A stretch of DNA of 54,523 bases, from assembly GCF_003319115.1 (NCBI RefSeq), contig NZ_QOHF01000027.1:1-54523 (forward strand), in the 5' to 3' direction. A model generated the notes under the pieces. It made no database searches and was not told the DNA's origin. It saw nothing but the letters and a program-made list of their open reading frames with translations. Of this stretch, positions 42,988 to 53,716 are shown one piece after another (the stretch's first letter is position 1; each line of letters opens with the position of its first letter). A program made the translations under genes and the position numbers. Source of the DNA: Geodermatophilus sp. TF02-6. GTDB lineage: Bacteria > Actinomycetota > Actinomycetes > Mycobacteriales > Geodermatophilaceae.

Positions 42988-43746
42988 TCAGCGCTCCTGG
43001 TCGGTGGGGCGCACCAGCACCTCGTTGACCGCCACGTGCGGCGGCTGGGTCACCACGTAGACGATCGCCCGGGCGACGTCCTCGGCCCGCAGCTGGCGGA
43101 TTCCCTCGGCATAGCGCTGCGAGTCCTCCCGGGCCTCGGGCTGCGTGATGTGGCTGCGCAGCTCGGTGTCGACCGCGCCGGGCTCGACCAGCGAGATCCG
43201 CACGCCGCGCGTCGTCACCTCCTGGCGCAGCGACTCGCTGAAGGCGTTGACCGCCCACTTGCTGGCGTTGTAGACGCCGGAGCCCCGGCGGGCGACGCGG
43301 CCGGCGGTGCTGGAGACGTTCACGACGTCGCCGGAGCCCTGCTCGACCATCCCGTCGATCGCCGCGGAGGTCATGTACATCAGCCCGAGCACGTTGGTGG
43401 ACAGCATCCGCCGCCAGTCCTCGGGGTCGGCGCCGACGATGGTGCCGAGCAGCATCACGCCGGCGTTGTTGACCAGGACGTCGAGGCCGCCGAGGCCCTC
43501 GCGGGTCCGGCGGACGGCGTCGCGGCAGGCCGCCTCGTCGGAGACGTCGAGGTCGAGGGGGAGCACCCGCGCGCCGGCATCCCGCAGCCGCGCCGCCAGG
43601 GCGTCGAGCCGGTCGCGGCGGCGGGCGCCGACCGCGACGGCGGCGCCGGCCTCGGCCAGGGCGGCGGCGGTGGCCGCCCCGATCCCCGACGACGCGCCGG
43701 TGACCAGCGCGACCTTGCCCGACAGCGGGCGGGCGACCTCGGTCAC
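42988..43746 (-). CDS. Short-chain dehydrogenase/reductase
   Basis: A 252-residue classical SDR: ALVTGASSGIGAATAAALAEAGA (NADP-type start with ARRRDR after strand 2), NNAG, the catalytic serine in VVNVSSTAGR, and YNASKWAVNAFSESLRQE (YxxxK). The C-terminal region, EPGAVDTEL with VVTQPPHVAVNEVLVRPTDQ, resembles the YdfG/serine-3-dehydrogenase group. GTG 43746 has GAGGAGGGG 6 bases upstream. Substrate unknown. Confidence 0.88.
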   Translation of the reverse strand: MTEVARPLSGKVALVTGASSGIGAATAAALAEAGAAVAVGARRRDRLDALAARLRDAGARVLPLDLDVSDEAACRDAVRRTREGLGGLDVLVNNAGVMLLGTIVGADPEDWRRMLSTNVLGLMYMTSAAIDGMVEQGSGDVVNVSSTAGRVARRGSGVYNASKWAVNAFSESLRQEVTTRGVRISLVEPGAVDTELRSHITQPEAREDSQRYAEGIRQLRAEDVARAIVYVVTQPPHVAVNEVLVRPTDQER

Positions 43747-43831
43747 TGCGTTCCCCTCCTCGGCCGGCCGGCGGGTGCGGCCCCGTCCCCTCAGCCTCGC
43801 CGACGCCGCCCGCACCGGCACGCCGGGGGAC

Positions 43832-44020
43832 TCACCCCCAGCTGCCGGCGGCCCGGGCGGCCTCGTTCGGGTCGACCCACCTGCGGCGGCGGGCGGTCGG
43901 CGCGCCGGCCGTCGCCGCGTCGACGCGCGGGTCCCGGAGCAGCACGTGGGCCGTCGCGGCGCTGACCGCCACACCGACCAGGCTGAGCCCGATCGCGAGG
44001 AGCACGGGGAGCAGCAGCAC
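43832..44020 (-). CDS. Small single-pass membrane protein
   Basis: A 62-residue protein with one membrane helix at residues 1-25 (LLLPVLLAIGLSLVGVAVSAA) and a basic tail with TARRRRWVDPNEAARAAGSWG. GTG 44020 has GAGAGGA about 6 bases upstream. The tail motif suggests a conserved lineage-specific protein, but I know no name for it. Confidence 0.6.
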   Translation of the reverse strand: MLLLPVLLAIGLSLVGVAVSAATAHVLLRDPRVDAATAGAPTARRRRWVDPNEAARAAGSWG

Positions 44021-44233
44021 GGAGGGTCCTCTCGTCGACGTCGTCCGGTCACGGTGCGGGCACCGGCCCGGGCCCCGCGCGGGCCACGGCTGCGGGCCGA
44101 GGTGCTCCGACGCGCCCGCTCGGGGCAGGTCCGGCGTTCACCGGGGCGCCTCTGGCAACACCGCGGCATCAGCTACTCACCCAGAGTACTCGATCGAACG
44201 CGGCGTCGGTGACGAGGCCGGTCGGGACGGACC

Positions 44234-45010
44234 TCACCCCATGGACGTCCCCAGGGGAGCCAGCGTGACGCCGAAGCCGTGCACGGCCAGCCGCAGCAGC
44301 ACCGGCCCGGGCCGCAGCAGGTCGTCGACCCGCGCCGCGGCCGCGGCCTCCAGGTCGGCCAGCCGGCGGGCGTACTGCTCCGGGCCGCGGCGCCGCGCCC
44401 GGTCCAGCTCCGCGGTGTTGGTCCACACCTTCCGCCGCGACTCGCGGAGGAACACCAGGCTGGCCATCCGGTTGACCGGCGCCAGCAGCCGGTCGAGCGG
44501 GGACCGTCGTCCCCCCGCCCGGTGCAGCTCGGCGTCCTCCGCGGCGATCCGGCCGGCGAGCACCCGGTCGATGCGGTGGTGGTCGCGCCGGCGCTGCTCA
44601 CGCACCTGCGGGTCGTCGAAGTCGGCCGGCGGCACCATCGCCACCAGCGACTGCGGCAGGTCGTAGTTGATGTGCGCGTTCAACCCGAGCAGCACGTGCA
44701 CCTCCGGCGCGAGGTCGGGCGGCGCCCCGAACGCCAGCCGCCACGGCCGCGGCGGCGCGGCCGGGTCCCGCCGGTGCGCGGTCAGCGCGTCGAGGTAGTG
44801 CCCGGCGAAGTCGACGTCCCACGCCGCGACCCAGGCGGGGTCCTCGAACTGGCCGGCGTCGATCGCCGCGCCGACCGCCTGCGTGGTCCGCCGGTAGGTG
44901 CCGAGGAAGAAGCGCGCGGGGTCGCGGTCGGCCTCCAGCGGTGCCAGCAGCTGGGTCATGCGCGCCACCAACGCGTCCACGGCTCTCGTCACGTCGGCGA
45001 TCCTGCCCAC
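44234..45010 (-). CDS. DUF5995-family protein
   Basis: A 258-residue helical protein. Typical stretches are ARFFLGTYRRTTQAVGAAI, WVAAWDVDFAGHYLDAL, LLGLNAHINYDLPQSLVAM, DHHRIDRVLAGRI and LDRLLAPVNRMASLVFLRESRRKVW. These match my recollection of DUF5995, whose conserved His/Asp residues (HINYD, DFAGHYLD) suggest metal or haem binding. Function unknown. GTG 45010 is used; an ATG 51 bases downstream is possible. Confidence 0.7.
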   Translation of the reverse strand: MGRIADVTRAVDALVARMTQLLAPLEADRDPARFFLGTYRRTTQAVGAAIDAGQFEDPAWVAAWDVDFAGHYLDALTAHRRDPAAPPRPWRLAFGAPPDLAPEVHVLLGLNAHINYDLPQSLVAMVPPADFDDPQVREQRRRDHHRIDRVLAGRIAAEDAELHRAGGRRSPLDRLLAPVNRMASLVFLRESRRKVWTNTAELDRARRRGPEQYARRLADLEAAAAARVDDLLRPGPVLLRLAVHGFGVTLAPLGTSMG

Positions 45011-45040
45011 TCGCAGGGCCGGATGTGGGCCGAGCCGCCG

Positions 45041-45205
45041 TCAGCTCGCCACGGAGCCGAGCAGCCCGGGGAGGCGGGCGAAGGCCTCGTCCAGCAGGGC
45101 CGGCAGGTCGGCGTCCGCCGACCCCAGCCAGCGCTGCCGGGCCACCTCGAAGCACCCGACGGCCACGGTGGCCAGCCGGACCGCGCCGGGCTGTCGGTCA
45201 CCGCC
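45041..45205 (-). pseudogene. TetR-family regulator, C-terminal fragment
   Basis: On the minus strand the frame reads AVRLATVAVGCFEVARQRWL and ends DLPALLDEAFARLPGLLGSVAS. This is the usual last 45-50 residues of a TetR-family ligand-binding domain. No helix-turn-helix precedes it; at about 45190-45205 the sequence changes to an SDR fragment on the other strand. Confidence 0.6.
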
Positions 45206-45474
45206 TTCGACCCCGGCCTCATGCCGGCCACCGGGCTGGCCCGCTCCTCCCCGGCACCGGCGCGGTCCGTCTACGCCGCCCTGTCGCCGCTGGTGACCCG
45301 GCTGCCCTTCGCCCAGACCCCCGCCCGGACCGCATCCCAGCTGGCCTGGTCACCGCGCCCCGCGGCACCGGCCGCCACGTCGAGCGCGGGCGGGAGGCGC
45401 CGTCCTCGCCGGAGAGCCACGATGCCGACCGCGCCCGCGCGCTGTGGGAGGCCAGCAGCGAGCTGGTGGCCTGA
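45189..45474 (+). pseudogene. Short-chain dehydrogenase, frameshifted C-terminal fragment
   Basis: On the plus strand the frame gives LSVTAFDPGLMPATGLARSS, the tail region of an atypical SDR (VTAFDPGLMPxTGLAR). Near 45345-45355 the similarity jumps to another frame that reads VTAPRGTGRHVERGREAPSS and ends RARALWEASSELVA with TGA 45472-45474. The N-terminal NAD domain and YxxxK motif are missing. It is a decayed gene joined to the tetR fragment. Confidence 0.6.
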
Positions 45475-45489
45475 GCGTCCGGTGCGGGC

Positions 45490-47343
45490 TCAGACCAGCG
45501 CGTCCAGCCCCTCGTCCGGGTGCAGCCCGGCCCCGGCGTCCACCGGGGGCCGGTGCGGCTGGTCCAGGCCGCGCATCCGGGCGGCGTGCAGGGCCAGCAG
45601 CAGGTTCAGCCGCAGCGTCGGGTCGGTGGTGAAGGGCCCGAGCAGCCGCTCCAGCTTGCCGATGCGGTAGCGCATCGTGTTGTAGTGGAAGTGCAGCCGG
45701 CGCGCGGACTCGGCGACGTTGAGGTTGGTCTCCAGCAGCACCCGCAGGGTCTCGCGCAGGTCGGCGGAGTCGGGGTCGGCGGCGTCGGCCAGGCTCCTGA
45801 GCACCTCGTCGACGTAGGTGCGCAGCTCCGTGCTGTCCGGGATCAGCGACAGCAGCCGGAACACGCCGAGCTGGTCGAAGTGGGTGACCGCCTGCAGGCC
45901 GTGGATCTCCTGGCCCACCGACAGCGCCCGGGAGGCCTGCTGGTGCACCTCGCCCAGCCCCGACAGCGACTGGGCCGGCCGCCCGATGCCGGTGCCGAGC
46001 ACCCGGCCGACGCGACGCACCCGCGCGTTGACCCGCGAGGTCACCGCCGACACCAGCGAGGTGATCTCCTCCGGCGTCCGCCCGTCCAGCGGCAGCACGG
46101 TGACGATCTCGGTGGACAGCCCGGCCACCGCCGCGCCGGAGACCTCGGTCTCCAGGGCCGCGCGCCACCCGTCGGCCAGCCGGTCGAGGACGTCGAGGGC
46201 GCGTGCGGGGTCGGCCTGCGGGTCGGCCGCGGTCTCGGTCGCGGTCACCAGGACGACGACCGGGCCGTCGAGCCGCCAGCCGAAGGACCGGGTCTGCGCC
46301 AGCGCCCGCTCGGTGTGCCGCAGCGACCCGCCGACCAGGCGCCGCACCAGGTCGCCCTGGAAGCGCAGCTCGACCGAGTGCACCGCCTGGTGGCGGATCA
46401 CCGACAGCGCGGCGACGACGGCGGCGCGCTCGAGCACGCCACCGGCGCCGAGCATCATCGGCCCGGTCCGGTGGACGGCGACCAGCCAGCCGTGCCGCTG
46501 GTCCCCGGCCATGATCGGCGCGACCGCGTACTCCCCCACCCCACCGGGCAGCTCGTGGTGCCCCGGGACGAGCAGGATGCCGTCGGCCGGCGACAGGTCG
46601 GCGTCGGCCAGGACGTCGGCCGGGGTGACCACGGTCTGGTCGGCCCGGACGCCGGAGAGCCGCCGCGAGGGCGCCATCAGGGCCAGCTCGTCCTCGGCCT
46701 CGGCGTCCAGCAGCCACAGCCAGTCGCTGATCTCGGCGACGTCCTCGGCCGGCCCGGCGGTCGTGACGATCTCCCGGTCGGGCCCGAGGCCCAGCACCGC
46801 CGCCCCCCGCAGGAAGACCGCCAGCTGCTCGGTCACCTCCGCCAGCCCGCCGCCGCTGAGCGCGACGTCGATGAACTGGTCGTGCATGCGGGAGGACAGG
46901 GCCAGCGCCTCGCCCTGCTTGCCGACGACCGCGCCGAGGACCCCGGAGACGACCTCGTCCATCCGGACGGCGGCCGGCAGCGCCAGCACGGGCAGGGCCC
47001 GGCGGTCGGCCTCGGCGAGCACCTCGGCCGGGACCGGCGCGGGCCCCTCGGTGCGGCGGAACGCCAGCGCCGTGGTGCCCATCGAGTCCAGCCGCTCGAC
47101 CAGCGCCCGGCAGTTGGTCGCGTCGGCCGAGGGCAGCCGGGCGCCCAGGACGACGAGGACGTCGGGGCCGGCGACGGCGAGGGGGTCGGCGGGGTCGTCG
47201 ACCACCATGTGCCGCACCGCGCGGTCCAGCCCGTCCGCACCGGCGACCACCTCGGTCCCGGCCAGGACCGGCAGCTGGAGGGCCTCGTCCAGGGTCAACC
47301 CCATGCGCTCCTGCCAGCCCGCCCGCTCGACGCGCTCGCTCAC
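45490..47343 (-). CDS. PucR-family transcriptional regulator
   Basis: A 617-residue regulator. The N-terminal PucR domain spans about residues 10-130 (LTLDEALQLPVLAGTEVVAG, VLVVLGARLPS). A central region with a CdaR GGDEF-like fold follows (residues 330-480). The C-terminal PucR HTH is LNVAESARRLHFHYNTMRYR (about 540-570). PucR proteins activate purine/allantoin catabolism in Bacillus and related pathways in actinobacteria. GTG 47343 has GGAGG 6 bases upstream. It is divergent from an AllH-like gene, a likely target. Confidence 0.9.
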   Translation of the reverse strand: MSERVERAGWQERMGLTLDEALQLPVLAGTEVVAGADGLDRAVRHMVVDDPADPLAVAGPDVLVVLGARLPSADATNCRALVERLDSMGTTALAFRRTEGPAPVPAEVLAEADRRALPVLALPAAVRMDEVVSGVLGAVVGKQGEALALSSRMHDQFIDVALSGGGLAEVTEQLAVFLRGAAVLGLGPDREIVTTAGPAEDVAEISDWLWLLDAEAEDELALMAPSRRLSGVRADQTVVTPADVLADADLSPADGILLVPGHHELPGGVGEYAVAPIMAGDQRHGWLVAVHRTGPMMLGAGGVLERAAVVAALSVIRHQAVHSVELRFQGDLVRRLVGGSLRHTERALAQTRSFGWRLDGPVVVLVTATETAADPQADPARALDVLDRLADGWRAALETEVSGAAVAGLSTEIVTVLPLDGRTPEEITSLVSAVTSRVNARVRRVGRVLGTGIGRPAQSLSGLGEVHQQASRALSVGQEIHGLQAVTHFDQLGVFRLLSLIPDSTELRTYVDEVLRSLADAADPDSADLRETLRVLLETNLNVAESARRLHFHYNTMRYRIGKLERLLGPFTTDPTLRLNLLLALHAARMRGLDQPHRPPVDAGAGLHPDEGLDALV

Positions 47344-47707
47344 TGGCGCCTCCGCTGCTGACAAGTGACGACGGATCGGAATCGTGCCACTACGGTGCGT
47401 TTGAACAGTGAGCGAGGCTTCACCCTGGGTCACGGCTTCCACCTTCCCAGCCGCTGATGCACACGGCTATACCACAGCACCCTGTCAGGAGTCCCTGGAC
47501 CGACGACCCCATTCTTGGCGACTTCCGCCATACGAGGGCGTGCGACGCGCCGCTTACGTTCGAGACCCGGTTCCACTCCGCCCGGTGGATGGTAGGCCGG
47601 TCCCCGAGCGCGGGTACCGCCGACTCCTTCCGGCGGGCGGAACGGGTCGGGCGGGGGGTCTCGAGCCGACGGTGCCTCCCGTTGTTCTCGAGGTGAAGAA
47701 GGCCGCC
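47344..47707. other. Divergent intergenic region between pucR and the DUF2877 gene
   Basis: These 364 bp show lower GC than the flanking genes, and I found no convincing gene in them. A plus-strand frame of about 80 codons at 47457-47696 has poor codon bias. The region should hold both promoters and the PucR site, but I could not single out a clear palindrome. Confidence 0.4.
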
Positions 47708-48718
47708 ATGCGCACCATCGACGAGACCGCAGGCCCCGAAGGCGACCGCCGCGGGGCTCCCACCTCCCCGGGCAGCCGCGCCGCAGAGGCCGGGGTGCCG
47801 ACCATCCCCCTGCCGCGCGAGTCGGCCCAGGCCGCCGCGCGCACCGCTCGCCCTGCCCGCGCCGCCACCGCCGTGCCCGCCTCCGCCAGCACCGGCGTCG
47901 CCGACCTGCTGCGTGGCCCGGTCCGCCCGGCGCGCGTGCTCATGAGCATCCCCGCCGCGGTCTACCTGCACGTGTCCAACGAACGCGGGAGCGACGTCGT
48001 CGGGGTGCTCACCAGCGACGCCGCCCGGCTGCCCCTGGGCTGTGTGCTGTTCCGCCGGAGCAACGGCCGCCCGCTGGTGGCCCTGCCCGACGGCGCCCCG
48101 GCCGAGGTCGGCGGTGGGCGGATCGTCGTCGGTGACCTCGCCGTCAGCGCCGCCGCGTGGTGGGACCCCCACCCCCGGCTGCCCACCCCCCGCCCGGCGC
48201 TGCTGCCCGAGGGCGTGCGCCAGCTGCGCAACGCGCTCTACGGCGAGGGCGTGCCGCACAGCGCGTTCACGCTCCCCGGTCTGCCCGCCGGCCCCGGTGG
48301 ACCGCTGGCCGCCCTGCGCGGCGCCGTCCGCCGGGCCGACCTCGACGCCGCGCTGCGCACCGCGGCCCGGCTCGTCGGCCTCGGCCCCGGCCTGACCCCC
48401 GCCGGGGACGACGTGATGGCCGGCACCATGGCCGGCCTGGTGCTGCTGGGCCACCCGGCCGCCGAGCGGTTCGCCGCCGGCGTGTACGCCCTCGCCGCCG
48501 GGCGCACCACCGAGCTGTCGCGGGCGCTGCTGCGGCACGCCGCCGCCGGGCGGGTCAGCGGCGAGTACGCCGCCGTCCTGCACGGCCTGGTCGGCGAGCG
48601 GCCGCTGGGGCCGGCGATCGGCGGCCTGTTGGCCACCGGCTGCACCAGCGGCCGCGCCCTGGCGCTGGGGCTGTGCACCGCGATCGACCTCGTCGACCGG
48701 ACCACCCGCAACCGCTGA
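47708..48718 (+). CDS. DUF2877/AllH-like protein
   Basis: A 336-residue protein. The first 70 residues are a disordered Ala/Pro-rich tail; the DUF2877 core follows, with LGPGLTPAGDDVMAGTMAGLVLLG as signature and ELSRALLRHAAAGRVSGEYAAVLHGL after it. DUF2877 includes AllH (YlbF), a component of the oxamate carbamoyltransferase of anaerobic allantoin degradation, which works with AllF (FdrA) and AllG (DUF1116). Neither partner is present next to it here. ATG 47708 follows GAAGAAGG. Probably under control of the divergent PucR. Confidence 0.8.
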   Translation: MRTIDETAGPEGDRRGAPTSPGSRAAEAGVPTIPLPRESAQAAARTARPARAATAVPASASTGVADLLRGPVRPARVLMSIPAAVYLHVSNERGSDVVGVLTSDAARLPLGCVLFRRSNGRPLVALPDGAPAEVGGGRIVVGDLAVSAAAWWDPHPRLPTPRPALLPEGVRQLRNALYGEGVPHSAFTLPGLPAGPGGPLAALRGAVRRADLDAALRTAARLVGLGPGLTPAGDDVMAGTMAGLVLLGHPAAERFAAGVYALAAGRTTELSRALLRHAAAGRVSGEYAAVLHGLVGERPLGPAIGGLLATGCTSGRALALGLCTAIDLVDRTTRNR

Positions 48719-48776
48719 AGGACCCCGTCCCGGCCCCGTCCCGAGGCTCGCCCCAAGCCTCTGGACGGGGCCACCC
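48716..48776. repeat. Family C-like hairpin after the DUF2877 gene
   Basis: The segment starts in the TGA stop and reads GGACCCCGTCCCGGCCCCGTC, later GCCTCTGGACGGGGCC. CCCGTCC pairs with GGACGGG across a loop that includes CCGAGGCT. It may be a terminator built from a degenerate family C repeat. Confidence 0.5.
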
Positions 48777-48867
48777 GACGGCGCGTGATCATCGGCGGGT
48801 GGCTGCCCGGCACGCCGGCACGGACGGCCATCTGCCGATGGTCAACGCTCGACGAGCCGCCTCGACC

Positions 48868-49734
48868 TCAGATCCTGCAGGCGTGGATGCTGGTGACCAG
48901 GATGGCGCGGGCGCCGAGCTCCCACAGCTCGTCCATCACCCGGTTGGTGTCGGTCTGCGCGACCATGGCGCGCACCGCCGACCACCCCTCGGTCTGCAGC
49001 GGGCTGACCGTCGGGCCCTCCAGTCCGGGGGTGAGCGCGGTGGCCTTCTCCAGCAGGTCGTTCGGGCAGTCGTAGTCGAGCATCACGTACTGCCGGGCGA
49101 CGAGCACCCCGCGCAGCCGGCGACGCAGCTGGGCCACCGCCGGGATCTCCTCGGCCCCGGCCCGCCGGACCAGGACGGCCTCGCTGGTGAGCACCGGCTC
49201 GCCGATGGTGCGCAGGCCCGCGGCGCGCAGCGTCGTCCCGGTCTCCACCACGTCGCAGACGGCGTCGGCCACCCCGAGCCGGCAGGCGGTCTCCACCGCG
49301 CCGTCGAGCTTGACGACCGCGGCCGGGATGTCCCTCTCGTCGAGGTGGCGCTGCAGCAGCACCGGGTAGGCGGTGGCGATCCGCGTGCCGGCCAGCTGTT
49401 CGACGGCCTCGATGCCCGACTCCACCGGGGTGGCGAAGCGGATCGACGAGCGGCCGAAGCCCAGCGGCATGACCTCCACCGCGGCGACGCCCTCGCCGTC
49501 GGCCGGGGCGGTCTCCAGCAGCATGTCCCGCCCGGTGATGCCGACGTCCAGGGTGCCGGCGGCGACGTAGACGGCGATGTCGCGCGGGCGCAGGTAGAAG
49601 AACTCGGTGTCGCTGTCGGGGTCGTAGACGGCGAGGTCCTTGGTGCTGCGCCGCTGCCGGTAGCCGCTCTCGGCGAGCATCTCGGCCGCGGGCTCGCTCA
49701 GGACGCCCTTGTTCGGCACGGCGATGCGCAGCAC
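48868..49734 (-). CDS. hisG: ATP phosphoribosyltransferase (HisG, long form)
   Basis: This enzyme catalyses the first step of histidine synthesis: ATP plus PRPP gives phosphoribosyl-ATP. The 288-residue length is the long form with a C-terminal ACT-like regulatory domain for histidine feedback (after about residue 210: VMLDYDCPNDLLEKATAL). Catalytic-domain marks are RIAVPNKGVLSEPA, DVGITGRDML and the PRPP loop VCDVVETGTTLRAAGL. GTG 49734 has AAGGAG 8 bases upstream. It is the last gene of the minus-strand rib-his block, separated from hisE by a hairpin. Confidence 0.95.
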   Translation of the reverse strand: MLRIAVPNKGVLSEPAAEMLAESGYRQRRSTKDLAVYDPDSDTEFFYLRPRDIAVYVAAGTLDVGITGRDMLLETAPADGEGVAAVEVMPLGFGRSSIRFATPVESGIEAVEQLAGTRIATAYPVLLQRHLDERDIPAAVVKLDGAVETACRLGVADAVCDVVETGTTLRAAGLRTIGEPVLTSEAVLVRRAGAEEIPAVAQLRRRLRGVLVARQYVMLDYDCPNDLLEKATALTPGLEGPTVSPLQTEGWSAVRAMVAQTDTNRVMDELWELGARAILVTSIHACRI

Positions 49735-49763
49735 TGGTCGGTCTCCTTCGGGTGTACGGGCGG

Positions 49764-49805
49764 CCCTCCTGCAGGGTCCCACCGCGAGCGGTGGGGGCAG
49801 GAGGG
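49764..49805. terminator. Family C hairpin between hisE and hisG
   Basis: Two nested stems: outer CCCTCCTGC/GCAGGAGGG (49764-49772 with 49797-49805) and inner CCCACCGC-GA-GCGGTGGG. The stem-loop occupies most of the 81-bp hisE-hisG gap. It might tune hisG expression relative to the upstream riboflavin genes. It shares CCCTGCAGGGTCCCACCGCGAG-type sequence with the lutC terminator. Confidence 0.7.
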
Positions 49806-49815
49806 TCCTTCTCTC

Positions 49816-51956
<2,141 letters not shown>

Positions 51957-51960
<4 letters not shown>

Positions 51961-52583
51961 GAGCGTGCTCCCACCAGGCGTTCCACGTACTTGGCGACCA
52001 CGTCGACCTCCAGGTTGACCGGGCTGCCCGGAGCTGATGCGCCCAGCGTGGTCTCCCGCAGGGTGGTGGGGATGAGGCTGACCTCGAACCACGGCTCGGG
52101 GTCGTCGACCCGGCTGACCGCGCTCACGGTCAGCGAGACGCCGTCCACCGCGACCGAGCCCTTCTCGACCACGTAGCGCGCCAGCTCGCGGGGCAGCGCG
52201 ATCCGCAGCACCTCCCAGTGCTCGCCGGGGGTGCGCGAGCGCACGGTGCCCAGGCCGTCGACGTGGCCCTGCACGAGGTGGCCGCCCAGCCGCCCGTGCG
52301 GGGGAACGGCGCGCTCGAGGTTGACCGGGTCGCCGTCGGCGAGGGCGCCGAGGCTGCTGCGGCGGAGGGTCTCGGCCATCACGTCGCTGCTCCAGACCCC
52401 GTCGTCCACGCCGGTGACGGTGAGGCAGACGCCGTTGACGGCGATCGAGTCGCCCGGCGCCACGTCCTCGAGCGTCTTCCGTGCCCGGATCCGCAGCCGG
52501 GCGGCGCTCGCCTCCCCACCCGCCTCCCCGAGCCCCTCGCGGACGAGCAGGGTGCCGATCTCCTCGACGATGCCGGTGAACAC
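51957..52583 (-). CDS. ribE: Riboflavin synthase alpha chain
   Basis: It dismutates two lumazines to riboflavin. The 208-residue protein has the two lumazine-binding beta-barrel repeats: [12 protein letters not shown] with [10 protein letters not shown] and [11 protein letters not shown] in the first, and [14 protein letters not shown] with [10 protein letters not shown] and [12 protein letters not shown] in the second. GTG 52583 has GGAGGGAG 7 bases upstream. It is 2 bp from the ribD stop. Confidence 0.95.
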
Positions 52584-52585
52584 GC

Positions 52586-53716
52586 TCAGCTCCCTCCGGT
52601 CGCGCCGTGGTCCTGCGTGGGGCGACCGTCCCCAGTGTGCCGGTTCGGCCGCAGCCGGATCCCCACGTCCCCGCCCAGGCGGGTGACGTCGGCGACCGAG
52701 AAGGTCAGCGCGTCCCCGATCGAGCCGATTCCCAGGTCGCCGACGAGCGACGCCCCGGCGCCGAGCAGCTTCGGCGCGAGGTGCACCACCGCCTCGTCGA
52801 CCAGGTCGTCGCGCAGGAACGCGGCGGCCAGCGTGGGCCCGCCCTCCAGCAGCAGCCGGCGCACGTCGCGGTCGAACAGCTCGACCAGCAGCTGCCGCGG
52901 GGTGGCCGCGGCGCTGACCAGGCCGGGCGCGGCGCCGTCGAGCGCCCGGGCGGTGCCCGGCAGCCGACCGCGGCGGTCGAGGACGACGCGCAGTGGCTGC
53001 CGCTCGGCGGCCCGGCCGTCGGCGTCGCGCACGGTGAGCTGCGGGTCGTCGGCCAGCGCGGTGCCCGACCCGACGAGGACGGCGTCGCAGGTGGCGCGCA
53101 ACCGGTGGACGGCGGCGCGGGCCTCGGGGCCGGTGACCCAGCGACTGCTGCCGTCGGCGGCGGCGACCCGGCCGTCGAGGGTGGCGGCGACCTTCCACAC
53201 CACGTGCGGGCGGTGCTCGCGCACGCCGGTGAGCCACGCGGCCAGCGCGCCGTCCTCGGCCTCGGCCCGCTCGACGCCGAGCTCGACGTCGACCCCGGCC
53301 GCGCGCAGCCGCGCGGCGCCGCCGCCGGCCAGCTCGGTGGGCTCCGGGACGGCGACGACGACCCGCGCGACGCCGGCGGCCAGCAGCGCGTCGGCGCACG
53401 GGCCGGTGCGGCCGGTGTGCGCGCACGGCTCGAGCGTGACGACGACGGTGCCGCCGCGGGCCCGCTCGCCGGCCTGGGCCAGCGCGCGGACCTCGGCGTG
53501 CGGGCCGCCGGGCGGCGCGGTGGCGCCCTCGCCCACCGGCGTCCCGTCGGCGGCCAGGACCACCGCGCCCACCGGCGGGTTGGGGCTGGTCGTGCCGAGC
53601 ACCGCGAGGCCGAGCTCGCGCGCCCGGGCCATGGCGCTGGACTCGCGCGCCCGGGTCACGGCGCCGGACCCACGCGCCCGGGTCACGGCGGCGGACTCGG
53701 CCGGGTCGACGCTCAC
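52586..53716 (-). CDS. ribD: Riboflavin-specific deaminase/reductase
   Basis: It catalyses the second and third steps of the GTP branch. The deaminase domain (residues 29-150) has [11 protein letters not shown], the Zn site PHAE (H73, E75) and [11 protein letters not shown] (C98, C107); the reductase domain (about 155-370) has [17 protein letters not shown] and [13 protein letters not shown]. The conserved protein starts at M29 (ATG 53632). The frame extends upstream through two extra copies of a 27-bp repeat to GTG 53716, which overlaps the rpe stop (GTGA). Which start is used is open: 53716, 53686, 53659 and 53632 are all possible. Confidence 0.93.
   Translation of the reverse strand: MSVDPAESAAVTRARGSGAVTRARESSAMARARELGLAVLGTTSPNPPVGAVVLAADGTPVGEGATAPPGGPHAEVRALAQAGERARGGTVVVTLEPCAHTGRTGPCADALLAAGVARVVVAVPEPTELAGGGAARLRAAGVDVELGVERAEAEDGALAAWLTGVREHRPHVVWKVAATLDGRVAAADGSSRWVTGPEARAAVHRLRATCDAVLVGSGTALADDPQLTVRDADGRAAERQPLRVVLDRRGRLPGTARALDGAAPGLVSAAATPRQLLVELFDRDVRRLLLEGGPTLAAAFLRDDLVDEAVVHLAPKLLGAGASLVGDLGIGSIGDALTFSVADVTRLGGDVGIRLRPNRHTGDGRPTQDHGATGGS
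53617..53697 (-). repeat. Three imperfect 27-bp tandem copies at the ribD 5' end
   Basis: Units at 53617-53643, 53644-53670 and 53671-53697 encode, in gene order, [18 protein letters not shown] and MARARELGL. Each unit carries a start-like codon (GTG, GTG, ATG) at the same place. The third corresponds to the true conserved start of RibD, so the other two look like duplicated start regions. Confidence 0.85.

Noticed and set aside
47457..47696. Small gene of about 80 codons in the pucR/DUF2877 gap
   Set aside because: Codon bias is poor compared with neighbours, there is no ribosome site, and it covers the expected divergent promoters.
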